Shown: positions 48,569 through 57,501 of the stretch, one piece after another
How positions within the stretch are numbered: the stretch's first letter is position 1
Layout: each line of letters starts with the position of its first letter
Virus record (IMG/VR): IMGVR_UViG_3300032561_000025
Span: 1-58,715 of that record
Reading direction: 5' to 3' (one strand)
DNA: 58,715 nucleotides
Origin: a virus
Program-made: the position numbers and the translations under genes
The notes under the pieces: model-generated
Told to the model about the DNA's origin: nothing
What the model saw: the letters and a program-made list of their open reading frames with translations, nothing else
Databases searched by the model: none

Positions 48569-50056
48569 TTAAGCGCCGGAAGCCGCAGCCCAGGTGCCGA
48601 TGTAGCCAGTCCCGAAGGTGAAGCTCCAATGCACGCCGTCCGAAATCGCGACCGCGTAGTCGCCGACCGAAGGCGACGCATCTTGGAAATAGTAGTTTAC
48701 CGTGATGGCAGCGCCCGAGACGTAGAAGATGTCGCCGGAATAGGGCTGGAAGTTGATGTGATGCGCCCCGACAGCGGCAGCGACGATCATAACCGCCATG
48801 CCCTTGTTGCCCGCAGCAGCAGCCGGAAGCGTGTAGGTGCGATTAGCGGCGGTGCAGTCGGTGTAGACGATGGTCAGCGGAGCGACCAGCGTCATCGCGC
48901 CCGCAGTCGTGTCGGGAGCCGCAATCGTTCCGACGAAAGCAGCCCTGCCTGCAGCATTGGCGAAAGCGTCGGTCGCGACAGCAGTCGTATTATCCAGAAC
49001 CGACTGGGTTGTCGCCGTAGTCGTGCTAGGAAGGGCCGTTGTGCTCGACAGAACACCCAGCGAATTATTAACCACTACCCCAGCCGTCGAAAACGTGCTC
49101 ACTACCGGACTCACCGCGAACGTGGCCGTCCCCGTAGCCGAAGCCAGCGTGATCCCCGTCCCGAACGTACCCGTGCCGAGAGTCAGATCGCTCAACGCAG
49201 CCGATTTTACCGTGTTCACTCCCAAGAGCGATGTACCCGTGAACGTGTTCGTTCCCGCTGCCAGTTGCGGATAACGGGCGTCTAGCTGGGACAGGGCTAC
49301 GTCGTTGCTGACCGCATACCAGATGCCCGGTGTTCCCGCCGCGTACTGGAAGGAAACCGCCTGATTGACAAGAGGCATCGAATAGCTCGTCCCTCCCCCG
49401 ACCTTGTTGAAGACATCGGTCCCGCCCGTGTTGATCGTGACCCCGTTCGATCCTCCCATGATCACCAGCTTTGCCGCCACCCTTGTCTTGTCGGCAGGAG
49501 CGGTGGGAAGCGTGATCGTGATCGCGTTGCTCGTCGTGTCGCAGGGAACGAAGTCACCCGGCTGGGCCGCGTAGGTCGCCGCCGTCTTCACCGCAGTCGT
49601 GTTTAAACCAACCGAGAAATACTGCCCGGTCCCAACCGTGGGAAATGCCAGACCGTTTATCGATGTCAGACCTGTCGGCGTTAATGTCCACGATGCCGCC
49701 GATCCGTTGTTCGTAAGGATTGCATTCGCCGTACCCGCGCTCATTGATGGAAGGATGCTCGATCCGCTCACGATCAGCCCTCCGTTCGCGTCTACACTCA
49801 GGTACTGGAACTTCCCCGATGGATTCACAGCGGTCCCAAACACCGCGCTGGGTGCGCTTACCGTTGCGCCCGGCAGCGAAGAGGTTGCCAGCATCAGCGC
49901 ACCGTTCGCATCGACGTTCAGGTATTTAAACACACCTGACGGGTTCACCGCCAGACCCGCCACATCGGTCGGCGCGGGAGTTGTCGCCATGACCGGTATC
50001 CCCAAAGCAAGCAAGGCGACCGAGAAAAGTTTGTTCATCAGTGTTTTCATGGGCAT
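48569..50056 (-). CDS. Tail fibre/adhesin-like protein with signal peptide
   Basis: A 495-residue protein. The first 25 residues (MKTLMNKLFSVALLALGIPVMA after a short MP start) form a signal peptide ending VMA. Two copies of AVNPSG.F.YL.VDANG.L follow, then fibre-type stretches, and a C-terminal small beta domain (GMAVMIVAAAVGAHHINFQP). A second ATG at 50050 is an alternative start. It resembles phage fibre tips, but exported. Confidence 0.62.
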   Translation of the reverse strand: MPMKTLMNKLFSVALLALGIPVMATTPAPTDVAGLAVNPSGVFKYLNVDANGALMLATSSLPGATVSAPSAVFGTAVNPSGKFQYLSVDANGGLIVSGSSILPSMSAGTANAILTNNGSAASWTLTPTGLTSINGLAFPTVGTGQYFSVGLNTTAVKTAATYAAQPGDFVPCDTTSNAITITLPTAPADKTRVAAKLVIMGGSNGVTINTGGTDVFNKVGGGTSYSMPLVNQAVSFQYAAGTPGIWYAVSNDVALSQLDARYPQLAAGTNTFTGTSLLGVNTVKSAALSDLTLGTGTFGTGITLASATGTATFAVSPVVSTFSTAGVVVNNSLGVLSSTTALPSTTTATTQSVLDNTTAVATDAFANAAGRAAFVGTIAAPDTTAGAMTLVAPLTIVYTDCTAANRTYTLPAAAAGNKGMAVMIVAAAVGAHHINFQPYSGDIFYVSGAAITVNYYFQDASPSVGDYAVAISDGVHWSFTFGTGYIGTWAAASGA

Positions 50057-50071
50057 TATGCGTTTAAATCC

Positions 50072-50929
50072 TCAATAGGTCACAATTACAATCCCAGAAC
50101 CTCCAAACCCCGGAGCTACGTTTGTTTGGCTTCCTGAGTAACCGCCGCCACCTCCACCACCGGATCCAGTGTTGGGAGTTGCATCCGTGGCGACACCATT
50201 GTGGTCACCACCATGCCCAGCACCGGCTGTTCCGGGCGGCGTGGAATAATTACCTCCAACGCTGGCGACTCCGGTTGCCCCGCCTCCCCCACCGGCTCCA
50301 TAATACACACCGGCATAAAGATACCCGGTCCCACCATTGCCGCCAACTCCTCGGGTTGAGTAGACCCCATCTGAGCCTGTGGATGCCTGACCGCCGCCAC
50401 CACCTCCCGCCGAATTTGCCCCATTGCCTCCGGTATTTCCTTGCCCGGCTGTACCGGAACCGGGGTTCGAATAAGTTGCCGCTGCTCCACCGCCTGACCC
50501 ACCGGTTGCTCCAGCGGAGTTGTAATATCCTCCATGACCACCTCCCACCGCGACAAGGGTTCCAAATATCGATGACCCTCCATTCGTATCCCAAGAACCA
50601 TAATTTCCTACGGTTACCGTAATGGTTGATCCCGGCGTGACCGAATAGGTTGTGTTTCGGATTACGCCGCCGCCGCCGCCGCCGCCGCCAGCCTCACCGT
50701 CAGGAGTTGTTGCCTCTCCGCCACCACCACCGCCGCCCACCACAAGGACATCAACACTCGTTATACCCACAGGCACCGTCCAGCTTGTCGTTCCAACCGT
50801 GCTGAACGTGACTGTTCCGTGGGACACAACCTGACCCCACAGACCAAACGGGATCTGCTGAAAGGCGATAAGCGGGGCGCATACCGCCACCGCGCACGCG
50901 ATCAGGAATAGCTTAGTAGTTCTGGACAT
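50072..50929 (-). CDS. Glycine-rich adhesin with signal peptide
   Basis: A 285-residue protein. A signal ([19 protein letters not shown]) precedes a [19 protein letters not shown] strand that opens a polyglycine domain; glycine runs alternate with Ser/Thr/Asn loops, and [12 protein letters not shown] closes it. The fold matches the glycine-rich receptor-binding domain of some phage adhesins (T4-like gp38 style). It could be a fibre tip, but the signal peptide suggests export. The start overlaps the previous gene by 17 bp. Confidence 0.68.
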   Translation of the reverse strand: MSRTTKLFLIACAVAVCAPLIAFQQIPFGLWGQVVSHGTVTFSTVGTTSWTVPVGITSVDVLVVGGGGGGGEATTPDGEAGGGGGGGGVIRNTTYSVTPGSTITVTVGNYGSWDTNGGSSIFGTLVAVGGGHGGYYNSAGATGGSGGGAAATYSNPGSGTAGQGNTGGNGANSAGGGGGGQASTGSDGVYSTRGVGGNGGTGYLYAGVYYGAGGGGGATGVASVGGNYSTPPGTAGAGHGGDHNGVATDATPNTGSGGGGGGGYSGSQTNVAPGFGGSGIVIVTY

Positions 50930-52547
50930 AGGAGCCTTGCAGATAACCGGATACGGCGTTGTATTTTACCGTGTAGGTGTCCGTGTGCGTCCCTGAAGTC
51001 ATTATCGGAGCGTTATTGCTGGGCCATTTCATTGTGGGCCAAGTAACCGTGTAGGCATTCGCACCCGTCTGGTGGATGTCGATGGTGATTATTTGCCCGT
51101 CCTGAACATGGGCGAAGGAAATCGTGCAGTTTCCACCGCCAACCGTGGTCAGGGTAAGGTCAAAGGAATTGCTCAGAGCCCAGTCGATTGTCGCCGCGCC
51201 ACCGCTTTCCGTAACTGTCACCGTACCCGGTGTCATGTTTTGGTTCGCCGCAGCCACCGTTGTCGCCCCGGTCCCGCCATTGCCCACTGCAAGCGTTCCA
51301 GTTACTCCTCCGCTGCCCGAGGTAGAGAGATTAATCGCGTTGACGGTGACCGTACCAGCCGTGTTCGTAAGGCCCGTAGAAAAGGTCAGAGCGGTCGGAT
51401 TAGGGATTGCGAACCATCCTTTAGTTCCTCCGCTGTTCGTCCCGTAATAATAACTGTTCCCCGGAGAAGCACTGTCGTTGGTCAGCGTGACCGTGCCTGA
51501 GGAATTGTAGACCGACTGGGAAAACGTGTACGCGGTCCCCGGAGGCGTTGCCCATGTCCCGTCTCCGCGCCAGTACGTCGATGCCGATGCCGATGTCCCG
51601 CTGTTTAAATTCCCAACCGGGAGATTCCCGGTCACCCCGCCGGATCCCGCGCTCGCAAGGCTGATTGCGTTTACCGTAATCGTCCCGAGGGTATTTGTCA
51701 GGCCGGTCGAGAACGAAAGTGCTGTCGGATTCGCAATGGCGAACCAGCCGCGAGTCCCGCTTGAATTTGTCCCGTAGTAGTACGAGGCCGCAGGAGTAGG
51801 GGTATCCCCGGTTAGGGTGATCGTCCCGGATCCATTCGTGACGGATTGGGCAAATGTAAGCGTCGATTGCTTACCGGCCAGCGCACTGCTCAAGTCCGTC
51901 TGTGCAGAAAGCGTTCCTCCAATCGATCCCCAGTTTGCACTGCCTGCCCCTCCTGACGCATTCAGCGTGCTGCCAGACATCGAAAGGTTTGTTCCCAGAG
52001 TCGCGTTCGCCCATGCCGATCCGTTCCAATAAAGAAAATTATTCAGGGACGGAGTGGCCGGTGCTGTGATCCTTGCGTTCAGTGCCGTGTTTAAATCGGT
52101 CTGGTTCGATAGGGTTCCCGTGATTGATCCCCACGTTCCGCTCCCACTTGCGTTAAGGGTCGCCCCGGCAAGGGAAAGATTCGTCCCCAGAGTAATATTT
52201 GTAAATCCACCGGATCCGTTTCCCGCGAGAAGCTGGCTCGTTGTTGCCGTCGTAACCGGTGCCTTGGTGCCAAGAGCAGAGACGAGATCGGTCTGGTTTG
52301 TAAGCGTTCCGGTGATCGCACCCCATGACGCGCTTCCCCCTGTCCCCCCCACAATCGTTACCCCGGTGAAATCCACAGTGATTCCGGAACTAAAATTGTA
52401 GTAGGTTATCCCCGAAGTGTTGATCGTTCCGATGTGTCCCGATGTCCCGTTTGGCAACACCGTGACCGCCTGATGCTGGGCTAACGCGCCGCCACAAATT
52501 GCCAGCGAAAACCAAACCGTAAAGATCAGTTTAAACAGATTTTTCAT
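50913..52547 (-). CDS. Repetitive fibre-like protein with signal peptide
   Basis: A 544-residue protein. Signal at residues 1-24 ([22 protein letters not shown]). Repeats of the type [16 protein letters not shown] and [20 protein letters not shown] run through it, as in trimeric tail fibres. GTTTAAAC or GTTTAAAT occurs at 51603, 52089 and 52529. It starts the exported fibre block, next to the gene at 52547 with a TGATG overlap. Confidence 0.65.
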   Translation of the reverse strand: MKNLFKLIFTVWFSLAICGGALAQHQAVTVLPNGTSGHIGTINTSGITYYNFSSGITVDFTGVTIVGGTGGSASWGAITGTLTNQTDLVSALGTKAPVTTATTSQLLAGNGSGGFTNITLGTNLSLAGATLNASGSGTWGSITGTLSNQTDLNTALNARITAPATPSLNNFLYWNGSAWANATLGTNLSMSGSTLNASGGAGSANWGSIGGTLSAQTDLSSALAGKQSTLTFAQSVTNGSGTITLTGDTPTPAASYYYGTNSSGTRGWFAIANPTALSFSTGLTNTLGTITVNAISLASAGSGGVTGNLPVGNLNSGTSASASTYWRGDGTWATPPGTAYTFSQSVYNSSGTVTLTNDSASPGNSYYYGTNSGGTKGWFAIPNPTALTFSTGLTNTAGTVTVNAINLSTSGSGGVTGTLAVGNGGTGATTVAAANQNMTPGTVTVTESGGAATIDWALSNSFDLTLTTVGGGNCTISFAHVQDGQIITIDIHQTGANAYTVTWPTMKWPSNNAPIMTSGTHTDTYTVKYNAVSGYLQGSYVQNY

Positions 52548-52801
52548 CAGAGTGTCCTCACCCAGATCACGTTGTTGGTCATCGAGTCGTAATCGTTTGG
52601 AAGCAGGAAGGTGACTCCATCATCCGCCTCTCCCGCTCCCTTTGCCCGCAGCTTCCACTCCTGACTGTCATCGTTCAGGCTGAAAACATAGGCGCACGGG
52701 AATTGTAGGCCAAGCGTGGGGATTCCACGGATCCCGGCGATGCTGGTGATCTGGCCTTGGAATGCAACGACCTGTGCCTGTGGAAGCGGGAATTGGTACA
52801 T
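52547..52801 (-). CDS. Small protein, C-terminal paralog of its neighbour
   Basis: An 84-residue beta-rich protein. Its C-terminal half ([29 protein letters not shown]) matches that of the 192-residue upstream protein, so the two share a duplicated domain. Both join neighbours by TGATG. Function is unknown; tail or neck assembly is likely. Confidence 0.65.
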   Translation of the reverse strand: MYQFPLPQAQVVAFQGQITSIAGIRGIPTLGLQFPCAYVFSLNDDSQEWKLRAKGAGEADDGVTFLLPNDYDSMTNNVIWVRTL

Positions 52802-53379
52802 CAGCGGATCCTCACCCAGATTTTATTGTTTGAAACGAGGCCGTAATCGAACGGGAGAATGAAGCCATTGTCGTTGTCATCCTCGCCAACCGCACGCTGC
52901 CGCAGCTTCCAGATCTCCATGTCATCGCTGATGCTCACGGCGATGGTCTGAGGAATCACGGTTTGCGTTGTCGGCAACTGCCTTATGGCATCGTGCGTGG
53001 TCAGGTCACCCCGAAACTCCACCACCGACTGCTCCGGGAAAGCGAACACCGTCTCGCTCGCCTTCGTCAGCGAGTACAGCTTCTGCTCCGAGGCGATCAA
53101 CACCGCAACCTGACGGTTCATGCCGGTGGAAGGCATCACGTTGCACTGGAATATCAGGCACACCGGGCTGTCGAGAACCGATCCAAGAATCGGCTCGATA
53201 CCCGGAGCGGACCGCACAACGCCATCATCAAACCGCACGTTTGATGCCGCAGTCGCATAGCGCGGATCCGGCTGGTCACCGGGAATGCGCGTCATCAGCC
53301 CGAGGGTCGGCGACTTGATCACCACCTCAAACCGCCCCATGCCGGGGCGCATGAAATCTTTTTCGAGTTTACGTCTCAC
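52801..53379 (-). CDS. Tail/neck protein with shared C-terminal domain
   Basis: A 192-residue protein starting at GTG 53379 (GTGA overlap). Its N-terminal half (GDQPDPRYATAASNVRFDDG) resembles the opening of phage tail nozzle proteins. Its C-terminal 40 residues are paralogous to the next gene. Confidence 0.62.
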   Translation of the reverse strand: MRRKLEKDFMRPGMGRFEVVIKSPTLGLMTRIPGDQPDPRYATAASNVRFDDGVVRSAPGIEPILGSVLDSPVCLIFQCNVMPSTGMNRQVAVLIASEQKLYSLTKASETVFAFPEQSVVEFRGDLTTHDAIRQLPTTQTVIPQTIAVSISDDMEIWKLRQRAVGEDDNDNGFILPFDYGLVSNNKIWVRIR

Positions 53380-54080
53380 GACTTGATGATCATGCGAAGC
53401 CCTAGAGAGGGCTGAAGATTATTGTGCGAGGTGCCTCCTCCGGTCGATCCGGTCGCAGATGCGGAATGGTCGGCGAGAATGCCACCAGCAGCACCCACGT
53501 TTCCGTTTGCCTGCGCGTTATTCAAATTCGCCGAAACGCTGTGGGTGTGGGCGGGCATTTCGTCAACGGTCAGCGTGTGGGTTTCCTCGCCTTCCTCTCC
53601 GCCCAGAGTCCAGTTCGTCGCGTCGGGTGCGTCACCGGTCCCTAGGCCAACCGCTGTCCTACCCTTTAGGTTCGGGAGCCCGAAATTCGTAACCCCGTCG
53701 CCTCCGAAGGTTGTGCCTAAAATCGCGGCAAGGGCCGGATAGGTTGCAATCAATTCCAGGGATCCGTCGCACTCCAGCCACCCCGAGGGAACCGAGGCAC
53801 CGCCATACGGGGCGATTAAACCCACCGGAATGAAATTCCCCACCACATCCCATGAGGGGGTTGAACTCGGTCCCGTGGACCGCAGGATCGTCCCCGCCGC
53901 GCCATACGGTGTCGGAAGGCCGTTCGGGACAGCCGAGGCGTTCAGCTCCCCCGTGGTCATGTTGAACGACACACTCAGGAAATTCTGAAGGTACGTCCAA
54001 ATCTTGCGGATTTCTGATGCTCCCGCGCTGATCGCATTTGAGTCGGCGGGTTGGGTAGGATCGATGATGGGGAGAGACAT
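53376..54080 (-). CDS. Tail collar-domain protein
   Basis: A 234-residue protein with an N-terminal stalk (residues 1-85) and the phage tail collar domain: VGLIAPYGGASVPSGWLECDGS, FGLPNLKGRTAVG, and THTLTVDEMPAHTHSVSA, then a Gly/Asn-rich segment and a hydrophobic end. Such proteins are fibre or collar tips. No signal peptide is present, unlike the next four fibre genes. Confidence 0.85.
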   Translation of the reverse strand: MSLPIIDPTQPADSNAISAGASEIRKIWTYLQNFLSVSFNMTTGELNASAVPNGLPTPYGAAGTILRSTGPSSTPSWDVVGNFIPVGLIAPYGGASVPSGWLECDGSLELIATYPALAAILGTTFGGDGVTNFGLPNLKGRTAVGLGTGDAPDATNWTLGGEEGEETHTLTVDEMPAHTHSVSANLNNAQANGNVGAAGGILADHSASATGSTGGGTSHNNLQPSLGLRMIIKS

Positions 54081-54097
54081 AAGAGTTCCTGTTTAAA

Positions 54098-54748
54098 CTA
54101 GAAGCCAGACATCCTGAACCTTCTTCCGCGAACCTCGCGGAAGCCGTCATCCGCAGCCGCAAGCTGGTACTGACGCTCAACTTCGGCCTGCGCAGCCTGT
54201 GCCATCTGCAAGGCGTCCGGGGTTCCAACGTGCCGGTAGGCGTACTGCTTCGCCTGTTCAAGCACCAGCATTGGATATTCCTTCGTCAGGTAATTCGAAT
54301 CCGTACCACCGGACAGGTCCGCAAAATAAAGGTAGCAGTCGAGTTGGAAGGTGGTCGTTGATCCGACCTGACCCAGAGTGTTTAAACTCCAGTTCGTGCC
54401 GTCGAAGTCGATGTACGCCTTCCGGTCCGGGGCTCCAACCTGAATCTCCAGCAGCCGCATCACCTCCTGCTTGCTGTAGAGAAACCAGTTCACAAACCCC
54501 TGCGGCGTTGTCGCATCCGTTCCGCGCAGTGGATTGATTCCGCTCTGCGGCTCCTTGAACGTAGCGGGCAGGTTGACCGATCCGTTCCCTCCGGGAATCG
54601 TCAGGCTGATCGTGTTCTTCATGCCGCGCCACGACCGCCTACGCTGTAGCTCGGACAGGGCCGTGTTGACCCATGTGGTCAGAATCCCGATCTGCGTGTC
54701 CTGCTTGGTGCAGTCGAGGAGAAGGGTCCGGTATTGGTCTAAGGTCAT
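54098..54748 (-). CDS. Adaptor / head-tail connector-like protein A
   Basis: A 216-residue, mostly helical protein (begins MTLDQYRTLLLDCTKQDTQI) with a KEPQSGINPL block that is shared in style with the next gene, and a C-terminal charged helix. Both gene pairs resemble tail tubular protein A-type adaptors. GTTTAAAC at 54380 is read as Leu-Asn. Confidence 0.6.
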   Translation of the reverse strand: MTLDQYRTLLLDCTKQDTQIGILTTWVNTALSELQRRRSWRGMKNTISLTIPGGNGSVNLPATFKEPQSGINPLRGTDATTPQGFVNWFLYSKQEVMRLLEIQVGAPDRKAYIDFDGTNWSLNTLGQVGSTTTFQLDCYLYFADLSGGTDSNYLTKEYPMLVLEQAKQYAYRHVGTPDALQMAQAAQAEVERQYQLAAADDGFREVRGRRFRMSGF

Positions 54749-54751
54749 GGG

Positions 54752-55390
54752 TTATTCCTTGTCGGGCCGGGGCGCGGCGTTCGCCGCTCCAACATCGACC
54801 CCGGTTATCCGCTGCATCTCAGTCTGCCACGCCTGCTCATGCTCCTGCCACACCGGATCGCTGATTGACTGGAAAATCAGGGAAAGCGTCTTCGACAGGA
54901 TTGCGTTCGGGTAAAACGTCAGCAATGGCGTACCCTTTGTCAGGTCGGTCACCACATCCGGGTAGGCGTAGTAATAGACGAGGATCGCCCATGCCGCCGA
55001 TGCCACCGCAGGAGGCAGCAAACCTAGCTGGAAGGCCGAGTTGTCCTGCGTGAATACCAAGTATGGGCTTGGAAGGAACGAAGCCGCCAGACGCTCTATT
55101 TCGCTCCTGCTGTAGACCGGGCAGGGTGCCTGCGTCCCGCTTCCGATCTTTGCAAACGACCAGAACCTCCCGTTCTGCGGCTCCTTCCAGTTCAGCGGAA
55201 GGGCAATCGTTCCCGCACCGGCTGGCAACGTCACCGTCGCCGTCGCCTTCATCTGCTCAAATGAATGCGCCGCCGCCGTGTCACGAACCGCCCGATTGAT
55301 GAAATCCGCGTAGCTCGGCGCAATATCCGGCCTGTTTACACTCGTATTCAGGATGGCGATTACGTCGTTGAAACTTTGGGGAATTGCCAT
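54752..55390 (-). CDS. Adaptor / head-tail connector-like protein B
   Basis: A 212-residue protein with the same layout as the next one downstream: an N-terminal DVIAILNTSVNRPDI region and LPLNWKEPQNGRFW in the middle, in the place of that protein's LPATFKEPQSG. The two look like tandem paralogs. It starts at 55390, after a strong terminator and a GTTTAAAC. Confidence 0.6.
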   Translation of the reverse strand: MAIPQSFNDVIAILNTSVNRPDIAPSYADFINRAVRDTAAAHSFEQMKATATVTLPAGAGTIALPLNWKEPQNGRFWSFAKIGSGTQAPCPVYSRSEIERLAASFLPSPYLVFTQDNSAFQLGLLPPAVASAAWAILVYYYAYPDVVTDLTKGTPLLTFYPNAILSKTLSLIFQSISDPVWQEHEQAWQTEMQRITGVDVGAANAAPRPDKE

Positions 55391-55408
55391 GTTAGTTTAA
55401 ACGAAACG

Positions 55409-55443
55409 AAAAAGGCGGCGGTCCCGCACCGGGAGCCGCCGCC
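55409..55443 (-). terminator. Strong Rho-independent terminator, leftward
   Basis: On the minus strand GGCGGCGGC, then CCCGG..., pairs with GCCGCCGCC across a short inner stem, and is followed by TTTTT (55413-55409). It lies in the capsid operon between the 64-residue gene and adaptor B, so it should cut expression of downstream structural genes relative to the capsid gene. Confidence 0.85.
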
Positions 55444-55488
55444 CAAGGACCGCGCACACCAACCTGACCGCGACGTAGAACCTGCGCG

Positions 55489-55683
55489 TCAGATGCCGTG
55501 GACGGCTCCCGGCGCGGACTTGGGGGTGTTTTCCTTGTCGATCTGGTCGATCTTCTTCGTGGGAGGCATCCCGCCGATGGTGGCGATCTGCTCCTCCGGG
55601 GTGTTGCTGGGCGAATGAACCTTGCCGCCGCTCGGACCCTTGGTGCTGCCGGGCTTGGAGGCTTCGGAATAGGACTTCTTCAT
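55489..55683 (-). CDS. Small basic/acidic protein, 64 aa
   Basis: A hydrophilic, Pro/Lys/Ser-rich protein (begins MKKSYSEASKPGSTK), probably disordered. Lies between the capsid gene and adaptors, so it may be a head-completion or decoration peptide. Not recognised. Confidence 0.6.
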   Translation of the reverse strand: MKKSYSEASKPGSTKGPSGGKVHSPSNTPEEQIATIGGMPPTKKIDQIDKENTPKSAPGAVHGI

Positions 55684-55696
55684 GGTGGTGTGGACG

Positions 55697-56032
55697 TTAT
55701 TGGATGACGATGCTGTAGCGGTCTGCTACTTTCAGAATCTGGGTTGCGATCTCAAAATCTTGGCACAGGTAGCTTTGGCCGGGAAAGACGAACTTCGTGC
55801 CGTCTTCGAAGGTTATTCGCTCCCTTGGGTTGGTGTTCTTGACGAATCGGATGGCCTTGAAGGTTTCCCTGTCGATCTTGACCGTCGCGGATAGCGGACG
55901 CTCGATGATCGGCTCGGGTTCCACAGGTGTCTTTTTCGTCCCCTCCTTTGTGCCCGCGACACCAGTTGGCGTGTCGCGGGGTGTGTTCAAGATTTCTTCA
56001 GGGCTTCGTACTTGGCGTGACGTTTCGATCAT
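55697..56032 (-). CDS. Hypothetical protein after the capsid gene, 111 aa
   Basis: A Pro/Glu-rich first half is followed by a small beta domain (TFKAIRFVKNTNPRERITFEDG), with LKVADRYSIVIQ at its end. Position downstream of the capsid gene suggests a head-completion or decoration protein. Confidence 0.6.
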   Translation of the reverse strand: MIETSRQVRSPEEILNTPRDTPTGVAGTKEGTKKTPVEPEPIIERPLSATVKIDRETFKAIRFVKNTNPRERITFEDGTKFVFPGQSYLCQDFEIATQILKVADRYSIVIQ

Positions 56033-56074
56033 TCCCGAATGCTTCGGCTCTTGATCGTTACGTCAATCCTAAAC

Positions 56075-57295
56075 TCAGCCAGCGATGATCTTCTGGAGGC
56101 TGTTCGCGTACCCGAAGGCTTGCGCGAACTTCAGCTTCAGGCCGTACTTGGCCCGGAACTGCTCCTTGTAGGCGTCCTGTCCGGGAGTCTGGACGTTCGG
56201 CTCCAAGAACAGGGGCTCCATCACCTTCATCACGACGTTCGGCAGATCGACCACGAACATCGAGGACTGGTAGGCGGTGGACTCCTGTAGGAGCGGGTGG
56301 AACGTCAGTTCCAGAATCCCGAACGGCGTGACGATGGTCGTGATGTTCATCCCGAACACCGTCTCGTTGTTCATGATGCGGAAGCCGCTCGCCGCGCTGT
56401 TCGCGTAGTTGCTGACCGCCGCAAAGGCATTCGGGCCGCAGAAGGCCAGCTTCGACGGGCTTCCGAACACCATGAAAGACTGGAGCCACGCGAGGAACGT
56501 GGACAGCGGGCATCCGGCGGCACCGAGGCCGTTCAGGATGTTGCTGGTGTACCCACCCTTGACGAGGGCATCACGGATGCCGCCCGTCGAGTAGATGTAC
56601 GCGCCGTTCGTCGCGCCGATCAGGCGGTTGCGCCGCCCGAGCAGGAAGCTCTTCTCGATGTCGCCGGAAACCTTTTCCAGCGCGTAGATCCGGCGTTCCC
56701 GCAGCGGACCCGCCATGTCCGTCCTCAGGACCGTCCCCTTGTAGGCGTTGGTCAGGAATACCGAGGCGTTGAACGTCTCGACGTAGTTCACCAACTCGTC
56801 CGGGGTCTCGTAGATCGAGGTCGTGGGGGCCGATCCCTCCTCCGCCGTCACCGCGATCCGCGTCCACAGGTCGCCGATCAGCACCGCTGCCGCCGTCGTT
56901 CCCGCATGGCCGCGCTCCACGCTAACCGCCGAACTCGTCGCGTCGGCGGTCACCCGCACGAACTCTCCCGTCCGCGAGTTCTCCAGCACCGTGTTCAGGG
57001 CCAGTCCCGGCCAAACCGCATTCGCCGGGGTCCCGCCGTCGTTCCACCCAAGGGTGGTCACGCTCGCGTTATACCCCGCGTCGGAGTAATAGTCGTTGCG
57101 AACCGGATTCCGCTCAAACCAGTGGAACTCCGTCGCCTCCGCGTTTTCTTTCCTCAACATCGTCATCAACGCGAAGAGGACGGCACCGCTTCCGATCCCC
57201 TTGGCATGACGGACAGTTACGTGCTGCTGCCACTCGCCAGTGAGATCATCCGGGTCCGCGTTCTGAACGGACAGTAGGCCAGAAATTAAAGACAT
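56075..57295 (-). CDS. Major capsid protein (HK97-fold, DUF5309-like)
   Basis: A 406-residue protein. Segments VETFNASVFLTNAYKGT, RRIYALEKVSGDIEKSFLLG and FHPLLQES are in the style of the DUF5309-type major capsid family. Its place is right after scaffold and portal, with strong translation signals (CAGGAG before the ATG). It self-assembles into the capsid shell. A hairpin in its leader sequesters the ribosome site. Confidence 0.8.
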   Translation of the reverse strand: MSLISGLLSVQNADPDDLTGEWQQHVTVRHAKGIGSGAVLFALMTMLRKENAEATEFHWFERNPVRNDYYSDAGYNASVTTLGWNDGGTPANAVWPGLALNTVLENSRTGEFVRVTADATSSAVSVERGHAGTTAAAVLIGDLWTRIAVTAEEGSAPTTSIYETPDELVNYVETFNASVFLTNAYKGTVLRTDMAGPLRERRIYALEKVSGDIEKSFLLGRRNRLIGATNGAYIYSTGGIRDALVKGGYTSNILNGLGAAGCPLSTFLAWLQSFMVFGSPSKLAFCGPNAFAAVSNYANSAASGFRIMNNETVFGMNITTIVTPFGILELTFHPLLQESTAYQSSMFVVDLPNVVMKVMEPLFLEPNVQTPGQDAYKEQFRAKYGLKLKFAQAFGYANSLQKIIAG

Positions 57296-57305
57296 GATTG
57301 GAACT

Positions 57306-57349
57306 CCTGTTTGGGTTTAAACTGTGCTACGATGCAGGACCCAAACAGG
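57306..57349 (-). promoter_or_regulatory. Leader hairpin covering the capsid gene's ribosome site
   Basis: On the minus strand CCTGTTTGGGT pairs perfectly with ACCCAAACAGG over 11 bp; the second arm contains the CAGG of the Shine-Dalgarno CAGGAG, 10 bp before the ATG. The 22-bp loop starts with the bases of a GTTTAAAC (57315-57322). Folding would hide the ribosome site. Confidence 0.65.
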
Positions 57350-57362
57350 AATATAGTCCTTA

Positions 57363-57368
57363 TGTCAA
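57363..57368 (-). promoter_or_regulatory. TTGACA box in the capsid leader
   Basis: TTGACA on the minus strand lies 73 bp before the capsid ATG. A matching -10 at the usual distance is not seen. If used, the transcript would start near 57332, inside the loop of the leader hairpin, and would lack its first arm; only longer transcripts could fold it. Confidence 0.3.
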
Positions 57369-57403
57369 CAACTTTCGTCCTTACGGAAAGTTTGGGATGT
57401 AAA

Positions 57404-57430
57404 CTATTGCGGCCTTTTAGCCTACAATAG
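57404..57430 (-). terminator. Hairpin after scaffold gene
   Basis: CTATTG and CAATAG enclose GGC/GCC in a 27-bp hairpin, with a third hairpin (AACTTTC.../...GAAAGTT) close by at about 57369-57391. The 206-bp gap between scaffold stop and capsid ATG holds no gene and looks like an attenuator-type leader. Confidence 0.4.
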
Positions 57431-57501
57431 ATCGTACCGACGCTCCGAGATAACGCCTATTTCCGAATGAAACGATTCAGAAAAACGTATCCCTACAATA
57501 A

